The notes beneath the pieces were generated by a model. That model had not been told where the DNA came from. It ran no database searches and was given only the letters and a program-made list of their open reading frames with translations. A stretch of 6,562 nucleotides of DNA from Prado023 sp964638055 (GTDB lineage Bacteria; Actinomycetota; Actinomycetes; S36-B12; CAIYMF01): positions 1 to 6,562 of the forward strand of contig CAZWXF010000127.1 of assembly GCA_964638055.1 (NCBI GenBank). Direction: 5' to 3'. Of the stretch, positions 1 to 6,562 are shown piece after piece. The position numbers were made by a program, and so were the translations under genes. Each line of letters begins with the position of its first letter. Position 1 is the first letter of the stretch.

Positions 1-40
1 GTCGAGACCCCGCTGGTCGAGCTTGTCGAGACCCCGCTGG
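1..40. repeat. 16-base direct repeat in intergenic DNA
   Basis: The 16-mer GTCGAGACCCCGCTGG occurs exactly at 1-16 and again at 25-40, separated by TCGAGCTT. This gives a 24-base period, and the first copy may continue beyond the left edge. Repeats rich in GTCGAG and CTCGAC are familiar between genes in Nocardioides-like actinobacteria (general knowledge, not checked here). No gene is visible in 1-82 on either strand. Confidence 0.75.
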
Positions 41-75
41 GTGGACGCGTCGGTTCGGTCTCGAGTGGCTCGACC
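15..75. repeat. Inverted repeat pair forming a long hairpin beyond the VKOR gene
   Basis: The 19-mer GGTCGAGCTTGTCGAGACC at 15-33 and the 19-mer GGTCTCGAGTGGCTCGACC at 57-75 are near reverse complements. Pairing 15 with 75 through 33 with 57 gives 17 paired positions out of 19, one of them G.U, with mismatches only at 24/66 and 25/65 and a 23-base loop. The right arm can also fold alone as TCGAG-TGG-CTCGA (61-73). The element begins 7 bases beyond the stop codon of the minus-strand VKOR gene, so it could serve as its transcription terminator, although neither strand shows a T-tract. It may equally be a dispersed intergenic repeat with no fixed role. Confidence 0.65.
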
Positions 76-82
76 GGCGCAC

Positions 83-694
83 TCACACGTACTTGTAGAC
101 CACCATCGCGGTCATGATCGCCAGGAGCAGCACGACCCCGGCGACATCAGCCCCGAGCCGCAGCGGCCGTTCCAGCCGACGTCGGATCCCCTCGCCCAGG
201 TGCCCCTCGAGGATGTTGACCCGAGTCAGGGAGGCGAACACCAGAGTCGTGGTCACTGTGATCAGCAGGCACCACGGGCACAGCGCGCCGATCGTGAAGT
301 ACGCCTCGTAGAACAGCCAGTACGCGAACGCCAGGCCGATCGAGTACCCCACCTGAGCGCCGAGCATGAACCAGCGCGGGAAGCGCACGCCGCCCAGCGC
401 CGCGATCGCGATCGTGATCACGACCGGTTCGGTCATCAGCCCGAGGAACGCGTTCGGGAACCCGAGGAGGTTCGCCTGATCGCTGAGCCCCACCTTCGCG
501 CAGGAGATCTTCTGGCTGATGTTGCACGACAGGTCCGCCAGCGGATCCTTGGCCAGCGTGATGGCCTCGATGCTCAGCACCAGGGAGGCGACCAGACCGA
601 GGGCCGAGGAGATGAGCATCTCGACGAAGGCCGCCACGTGGTAGCGACCTGTCGCAGGCGCCACCTCATCGGCTGGCGCGCTGATCTGGTCCAT
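83..694 (-). CDS. VKOR-family membrane protein, quinone-dependent thiol oxidoreductase
   Basis: A 203-residue integral membrane protein of the vitamin K epoxide reductase family. In bacteria these proteins reoxidise a DsbA-like partner and pass the electrons to quinone, replacing DsbB. Visible hallmarks are the loop cysteines Cys57 and Cys65 with Ser71, which have the same spacing as human VKORC1 Cys43, Cys51 and residue 57; a GFPNAFLGL segment (78-86); and the active-site CPWC at 139-142. About five hydrophobic segments are seen, near residues 20-47, 88-103, 108-128, 134-156 and 182-200. The ATG at 694 was chosen because the minus strand carries GGAGGGG about 4 bases upstream and because the family fold starts soon after. 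The reading frame is open upstream to 835, but that extension is polar and not VKOR-like. The gene is divergent from the DsbA-like gene at 883, its obvious partner. Family assignment is firm; the exact partner is inferred. Confidence 0.93.
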   Translation of the reverse strand: MDQISAPADEVAPATGRYHVAAFVEMLISSALGLVASLVLSIEAITLAKDPLADLSCNISQKISCAKVGLSDQANLLGFPNAFLGLMTEPVVITIAIAALGGVRFPRWFMLGAQVGYSIGLAFAYWLFYEAYFTIGALCPWCLLITVTTTLVFASLTRVNILEGHLGEGIRRRLERPLRLGADVAGVVLLLAIMTAMVVYKYV

Positions 695-734
695 GCCACC
701 CCTCCATGTCGGCCCCGACCCCGGTGGCGCCGAT

Positions 735-754
735 GCGACCCGGGACCGGGTCGC
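735..754. promoter_or_regulatory. 20-base inverted repeat in the VKOR/dsbA divergent region
   Basis: GCGACCCGGGACCGGGTCGC is an inverted repeat with nine complementary pairs around a central GA. It lies where transcription of the VKOR gene would begin if the -10 at 762-767 is right. It could be an operator for a dimeric regulator or a hairpin in the VKOR 5' untranslated RNA. The perfect symmetry is seen directly; its role is inferred, and GC-rich DNA produces some palindromes by chance. Confidence 0.45.
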
Positions 755-761
755 CCGTGCG

Positions 762-767
762 ATGGTA
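762..767 (-). promoter_or_regulatory. Possible -10 element for the VKOR gene
   Basis: Read on the minus strand this is TACCAT, which matches the actinobacterial TAnnnT pattern. It would start RNA near 755 and leave a 5' untranslated region of about 60 bases before the ATG at 694. No convincing -35 hexamer stands 16-19 bases upstream. This is the best candidate in the region but weak. Confidence 0.3.
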
Positions 768-814
768 GCGCCAGGCGACTCCTCGCGGATGCGCCCCGAC
801 TGGGCCTCGGTCGT

Positions 815-829
815 GACGGAGCGTCCGTC
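815..829. promoter_or_regulatory. Inverted repeat over the dsbA -35 region
   Basis: GACGGA-GCG-TCCGTC forms a six-base inverted repeat with a three-base spacer. It covers the place where the -35 box of the promoter with its -10 at 844-849 would fall (about 821-826). A protein bound here would block or position RNA polymerase. The repeat is short, so chance occurrence is a real possibility. Confidence 0.3.
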
Positions 830-843
830 CGCCACGGCTCAGG

Positions 844-849
844 TACCCT
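844..849 (+). promoter_or_regulatory. Possible -10 element for the dsbA-lgt unit
   Basis: TACCCT fits the TAnnnT pattern and would start RNA near 856, just upstream of the AGGAGGA ribosome binding site at 866-872. There is no good TTGACA-like -35 at the normal spacing, so the promoter may depend on an activator or use an alternative sigma factor. Called by eye from position and pattern only. Confidence 0.35.
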
Positions 850-882
850 TTGAGCGGCCACCACCAGGAGGATCGATCCCGC

Positions 883-1734
883 ATGGCGTCTGACCGCAAG
901 CCCACTCCCCAGCCGGCATCGTCGAAGCCGAGCGTCAAGCAGCAGCAGACCGCCAAGCAGTTGGCTGCCGCAGCCCGAGCAGAGGCCGCCGCTGCCGAGC
1001 GGCGTCGCGAGCGGATGATCCGCGGCGTGGGAGCCGTGGTGGTGCTGCTCGTCGTCGCCGGCATCATCGCGGTCGGATTCATGAGCCGGGGCGCCGAGGA
1101 CCCCGGCGCCGAGCCGCCCAAGGCCGATCCGAACGCGGCTCTGCCCACGGGCGTGCAGTCCGACACCTACGGCGTGCCCTACGGAGCGGGCTGGACCGCG
1201 GCCAACGCCTCGAAGCTGCCCACGCTGGAGCTCTGGGAGGACTTCCAGTGCCCAGCGTGCAAGTCCCTGGAGGACGCCGCGGGCGCCGACATCCAGCAGG
1301 TCGCCGACGACGGGCTCGTCAAGCTCCTCTACCGGCCCACCACGTTCCTCGACCGCTCCTTCCCGGAGTCGCTCAACTCGTCGGCCCGGGCCACCAGCGC
1401 CTGGGGATGCGCCGTCGACGCGGGCAAGACCGGTGAGTACCACTCCGGCATCTTCGCCATCCAGCCCGAGACCGAGGGCGACGGGTACACCGACGACCAG
1501 CTCAAGGCCCTGGGCTCCGAGGTCGGCATCACCGGCGACGAGCTGAGCACGTTCGAGAAGTGCGTGAGCGACGGCACCTACCTTCCGTGGTCGGCCAACA
1601 GCTACGAGGCCTTCGTCAGCTCCGGCCACACCGGGACGCCGACCGCAGTGCTCAACGGAACCGAGGTGGCCGCCGGCGACCTGGCCGACCCGGACACGCT
1701 TCGCAGCCTGCTCGAGGGCGCGACAGCCGAGTGA
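883..1734 (+). CDS. Membrane-anchored DsbA/MdbA-like thiol-disulfide oxidoreductase
   Basis: A 283-residue protein that probably introduces disulfide bonds into exported proteins on the outer face of the membrane. Residues 1-45 are cytoplasmic, basic and Ala/Gln/Arg-rich, with a likely helical or coiled stretch at 19-45. Residues 46-66 form one membrane anchor, and the rest is a thioredoxin-fold domain of the DsbA type. The active site is CPAC at 123-126 within ELWEDFQCPACK, and the matching cis-proline is Pro253 after Thr252 (GHTGTPTAVLNG). Cys176 and Cys227 are extra and may form a structural disulfide. The ATG at 883 was chosen over the TTG at 850 because AGGAGGA lies at 866-872. The VKOR gene is divergent next door, as expected for the enzyme that reoxidises this protein. 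The stop overlaps the lgt start by four bases. Family assignment is firm; whether it is the main housekeeping oxidase is not shown. Confidence 0.92.
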   Translation: MASDRKPTPQPASSKPSVKQQQTAKQLAAAARAEAAAAERRRERMIRGVGAVVVLLVVAGIIAVGFMSRGAEDPGAEPPKADPNAALPTGVQSDTYGVPYGAGWTAANASKLPTLELWEDFQCPACKSLEDAAGADIQQVADDGLVKLLYRPTTFLDRSFPESLNSSARATSAWGCAVDAGKTGEYHSGIFAIQPETEGDGYTDDQLKALGSEVGITGDELSTFEKCVSDGTYLPWSANSYEAFVSSGHTGTPTAVLNGTEVAAGDLADPDTLRSLLEGATAE

Positions 1735-2603
1735 CCCGGGGGGTCGCCACCTCGATCCCCAGCCCGGAGAACTCCGTCTGGTACCTGGGGCCCTTGCCCC
1801 TGCGGGCCTACGCGATGTGCATCCTCGTCGGGATCGTCGTCGCGCTGGTCGTGACCGATCGCCGCTGGGTGGCGCGCGGCGGCGCGAAGGGCTTCACCTA
1901 CGACGTGGCCGTGTGGGCGGTCCCGATGGGCATCCTCGGCGGGCGGCTCTACCACGTGGCCACCGACTGGCAGACGTACTTCGGTGCGAACGGCCTGGGG
2001 ATGGGTGGAGCCGTCGCCATCTGGGAGGGCGGCCTGGGCATCTGGGGCGCCGTGGCCCTCGGTGGGGTGGGCGCCTGGATCGCCTGTCGCCGCAACCATG
2101 TCCCGCTGCCGCCGTTCGCGGACGCGGTGGCGGTCGGGCTGCCCCTGGCCCAGGCGATCGGGCGCTGGGGCAACTGGTTCAACCAGGAGCTCTTCGGCCG
2201 CCCGACTGACCTGCCCTGGGGCCTGGTCATCGACCCCGCCCACCGACCTGCGGGCTACGCCCAGTACGTCACCTTCCATCCGACGTTCCTGTACGAGTGC
2301 CTGTGGCTGCTCCTCACCGCCGCGGTGGTCGCCTGGGCGGACCGACGCTGGCAGCTCGGGCACGGGCGTGCCTTCGCGCTCTACGTGGCCACGTACTGCA
2401 TCGGGCGGCTGGGAACCGAGCTGCTGCGCATCGATCCGGCGACGCATGTCCAGGGCCTGCGGATCAACCTGGTCACCGTCGTCGTGGTCTTCACGGGTGC
2501 CGTGCTGTACCTGCTGCTCTCATCACGGCGGCGCCCCGGCCGTGAGGATCCGGAACTCCTGCAAGGCCACGCAACGGAATCGCCGCGACACGTGGTGTCC
2601 TGA
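1731..2603 (+). CDS. lgt: Prolipoprotein diacylglyceryl transferase
   Basis: A 290-residue polytopic membrane enzyme that transfers diacylglycerol from phosphatidylglycerol to the lipobox cysteine of prolipoproteins, the first step in lipoprotein maturation. Clear Lgt landmarks are SPENSVWYLGPLPLRAYA near the N-terminus (11-28), GGRLYHV (70-76), AIWEGGLGIWGA (96-107), the family signature IGRWGNWFNQELFGR (143-157) with Arg145 matching the essential Arg143 of E. coli Lgt, FHPTFLYE (182-189), and GRLGTELLR (225-233), whose last arginine probably matches E. coli Arg239. About seven hydrophobic segments are present, and a charged tail (about 265-290) follows the last one. The start is a GTG at 1731 in a GTGA overlap with the dsbA stop; a weak GAGGG lies upstream, so translational coupling is likely. 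The conserved N-terminus begins a few residues after this GTG, and no better start exists. All key residues are intact. Confidence 0.96.
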   Translation: MTRGVATSIPSPENSVWYLGPLPLRAYAMCILVGIVVALVVTDRRWVARGGAKGFTYDVAVWAVPMGILGGRLYHVATDWQTYFGANGLGMGGAVAIWEGGLGIWGAVALGGVGAWIACRRNHVPLPPFADAVAVGLPLAQAIGRWGNWFNQELFGRPTDLPWGLVIDPAHRPAGYAQYVTFHPTFLYECLWLLLTAAVVAWADRRWQLGHGRAFALYVATYCIGRLGTELLRIDPATHVQGLRINLVTVVVVFTGAVLYLLLSSRRRPGREDPELLQGHATESPRHVVS

Positions 2604-2626
2604 TGCGTCCGACATGTCCCCCCGGC

Positions 2627-2632
2627 TAGCGT
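2627..2632 (+). promoter_or_regulatory. Possible -10 element for the small membrane protein gene
   Basis: TAGCGT, in the context GGCTAGCGTC, fits the actinobacterial -10 pattern and would start RNA near 2639, about 30 bases before the ATG at 2669. The 8-base palindrome GACATGTC (2611-2618) lies in the spacer and could be a half-hidden operator. The -35 region is not recognisable. If correct, the small gene can be transcribed independently of dsbA-lgt. Confidence 0.4.
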
Positions 2633-2668
2633 CAGGGCCGTCACAGCCGCAGAACGGAGGAGCCTCAC

Positions 2669-3082
2669 ATGTCACCGAAGATCGGCACGCTTCTGCTCTA
2701 CATCGCCGGGGTCGTGCTCATCGTGGCCGGAATCGGTACTTGGATCACAGTCTCGAACCAGCTCGCCGCGGAGAACATCACAGTGTCCGACGACGCCCCC
2801 TGCCAGGCAGGCCAGGAGGTCAACGGACCCATCGAGGCGTACTGCCAGGCCGAGATCATCAACACGCACGCCCTCGCGTCCACCGGGGGCAAGACGTACG
2901 CCGAGCTCGATCGGGACGATCCGGCCCGCACCACCGCGATGCAGGCGTCCTTCCTTCGCGCATCCCTCTTCACCTCCGTCGTGTCGTTCGGGGTGGCTGC
3001 CTTCGCCATGGGCATGGGCGTGATCACGCTGATCATTGCTGCCACAGTCTCGGCCGTGGCCAAGCGTGGTGCCAGCGTCTGA
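2669..3082 (+). CDS. Small two-TM actinobacterial membrane protein, function unknown
   Basis: A 137-residue protein starting at an ATG with GGAGGA at 2656-2661, seven bases upstream. It has one hydrophobic segment at 6-28, an acidic polar loop at about 30-97, and a second long hydrophobic segment at 98-131, ending with a short basic tail. This predicts both ends in the cytoplasm and the loop outside. The loop contains ITVSDDAPC, NGPIEAYCQAEIIN, KTYAELDRDDPAR and ASFLRASLFTS, a pattern I recognise from a widespread actinobacterial family. Database entries often name that family aromatic ring-opening dioxygenase LigA, for which nothing here gives support: no soluble enzyme domain and no metal-binding motif are visible. 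Cys45 and Cys59 are the only cysteines, lie in the external loop and could form a disulfide. It follows lgt by 65 bases and may have its own promoter. The true role is unknown. Confidence 0.88.
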   Translation: MSPKIGTLLLYIAGVVLIVAGIGTWITVSNQLAAENITVSDDAPCQAGQEVNGPIEAYCQAEIINTHALASTGGKTYAELDRDDPARTTAMQASFLRASLFTSVVSFGVAAFAMGMGVITLIIAATVSAVAKRGASV

Positions 3083-3098
3083 CACCTCCTCCGTCCAC

Positions 3099-3143
3099 CG
3101 GCGGCCGCCGGGTGCTCCCGCCGTGGGGCCCCGGCGGCTGCTG
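3099..3143 (+). terminator. Strong GC hairpin after the small membrane protein gene
   Basis: Positions 3099-3112 pair with 3130-3143 to give a 14-bp stem containing two G.U pairs and enclosing a 17-base loop. It begins 16 bases after the stop codon at 3080-3082. There is no T-tract after it, which is common for actinobacterial terminators. The left arm also contains the perfect 14-base palindrome CCGGCGGCCGCCGG (3098-3111). Position and stability support a terminator or 3'-end stabiliser, but only pairing by eye supports it. Confidence 0.55.
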
Positions 3144-3368
3144 CGTGTCGAGCGGCGGGGCGGCCGTGGCATGGCTTGCCGGACTCGCGCGTGCGCGGAC
3201 GACAAGCGTGGGATCGCCCGGCGTGATGGAGCGGAAGGTGGCAATCAGGTGGGTCACGCGGCGCCCCCACTGACCGAGGCCGTTGTCTGGACGCCGGGTC
3301 TGCCCAGTCAGGAATCGGCAGGTAGGGCGGGGGACGGTTCCCGGGGGACGGCGTGGTGCACCGGCCCA
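3144..3368. other. Noncoding stretch between the terminator and gltB promoter
   Basis: No convincing gene is seen on either strand: the short open frames here lack ribosome binding sites, give low-complexity Arg/Pro/Gly-rich translations and overlap one another. The one notable element is a 10-base perfect direct repeat, CGGGGGACGG, at 3328-3337 and 3342-3351, offset by 14 bases. It lies just upstream of the candidate gltB -10, and the second copy covers the expected -35 position. It may be a regulator binding site. Confidence 0.5.
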
Positions 3369-3374
3369 TACGAT
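3369..3374 (+). promoter_or_regulatory. Candidate gltB -10 element
   Basis: TACGAT matches four of six bases of TATAAT including the key first, second and last positions, and would start RNA near 3381. TATCCT at 3379-3384 is a second, similar candidate that would start RNA near 3391. Neither has a good -35 box. With the first, the transcript would begin exactly at the first leader hairpin and the leader would be about 110 bases long. Confidence 0.4.
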
Positions 3375-3381
3375 GGCCTAT

Positions 3382-3489
3382 CCTGCTCGTTGGCAGGCCA
3401 ACGTCGTCCTGCCGACCTCAACTCCCGCACCAACCGCGTCGCCAGCGGCCAGCAGGAGCAAGGCCGGTGGATGACGTTGAGGAGCCGAC
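3382..3489 (+). promoter_or_regulatory. Structured gltB 5' leader with alternative pairings
   Basis: Three hairpins share the segment GGCAGG and exclude one another: 3382-3386 with 3393-3397 (5 bp), 3388-3394 with 3397-3403 (six usable pairs and a 4-base loop), and 3389-3397 with 3408-3416 (9 bp, one G.U). The segment CAACGTCGTCC (3399-3409) can instead pair with GGATGACGTTG (3469-3479) over 11 bp with one G.U, ending at the first base of the Shine-Dalgarno sequence GAGGAG (3479-3484). CCTCAAC (3416-3422) is perfectly complementary to GTTGAGG (3476-3482), which includes most of that site. The pairings are seen directly; a regulatory role, for example sensing nitrogen status, is inference. I do not recognise a known riboswitch class. 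Confidence 0.45.

Positions 3490-6562
<3,073 letters not shown>

Noticed and set aside
695..835. N-terminal extension of VKOR up to position 835
   Set aside because: The ribosome binding site GGAGGGG sits just before the internal ATG at 694. The extension is polar, unlike the family, and would run through the probable promoter and inverted repeat.
574..1629. A 351-codon open frame on the minus strand overlapping dsbA and the VKOR N-terminus
   Set aside because: It is antisense to the clear thioredoxin-fold gene and crosses the divergent promoter region. Its product is Gly/Arg/Ala-rich without a motif.
3098..3111. CCGGCGGCCGCCGG as a stand-alone operator palindrome
   Set aside because: It is better explained as part of the left arm of the larger 14-bp hairpin at 3099-3143, directly after a stop codon.
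3033..3257. A 74-codon minus-strand open frame in the gap before gltB
   Set aside because: It overlaps the end of the small membrane protein gene and the terminator hairpin, has no ribosome binding site and has a low-complexity composition.
1984..3273. A 429-codon plus-strand open frame overlapping lgt and the small membrane protein gene
   Set aside because: It is out of frame with two well-supported genes and gives an Arg/Ser/Pro-rich product with no domain.
3311..3339. GGAAT followed by GTT, resembling a SigR/SigH redox sigma factor promoter
   Set aside because: The spacing is 21 bases rather than the usual 18-19, and nothing redox-related lies directly downstream.
3373..3474. A 33-codon open frame in the gltB leader (MAYPARWQAN...) ending 15 bases before gltB
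   Set aside because: It has no convincing ribosome binding site, and its ATG overlaps the best -10 element, so it would not be transcribed from that promoter. It has no run of regulatory codons such as Gln or Glu. It stays a minor alternative explanation for leader control if the true transcription start is further upstream.

Overview
The window is high-GC bacterial DNA from an actinobacterium. The signs are a strong G/C bias at third codon positions, AGGAGG-type ribosome binding sites, an Lgt start that overlaps the preceding stop by four bases, and a small membrane protein family that I know from Nocardioidaceae-like genomes. The order Propionibacteriales is a reasonable guess, but no rRNA or other taxonomic marker is present.

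Layout. Positions 1-82 hold an intergenic repeat that can fold into a long imperfect hairpin. A VKOR-family membrane oxidoreductase (83-694) lies on the minus strand. Across a 188-base divergent control region with two inverted repeats, a membrane-anchored DsbA/MdbA-like thiol oxidase (883-1734) runs on the plus strand. It is translationally coupled to lgt, the prolipoprotein diacylglyceryl transferase gene (1731-2603). Next is a small two-membrane-segment protein of unknown function (2669-3082), followed by a strong hairpin at 3099-3143. A 407-base gap (3083-3489) precedes gltB, the large subunit of glutamate synthase, which starts at 3490 and runs off the right edge after 1024 codons.

How the genes work together. 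VKOR and DsbA form a complete oxidative folding pair for exported proteins: DsbA oxidises substrate cysteines and VKOR reoxidises DsbA, passing electrons to quinone. Lgt, in the same transcription unit as dsbA, lipidates exported lipoproteins, so the left half is an envelope protein maturation locus. The small membrane protein has two cysteines in its predicted extracytoplasmic loop and could be a client of this pair. gltB belongs to nitrogen assimilation and appears to be a separate unit.

Most of the window is conventional. The least explained part is the roughly 110-base gltB leader. It can form three mutually exclusive 5' hairpins plus two alternative long-range helices reaching the Shine-Dalgarno region, as expected of a conformational regulatory leader. 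That is a structural reading by eye, not a demonstrated riboswitch. I found no tRNA, rRNA, CRISPR array, insertion sequence or defence system.
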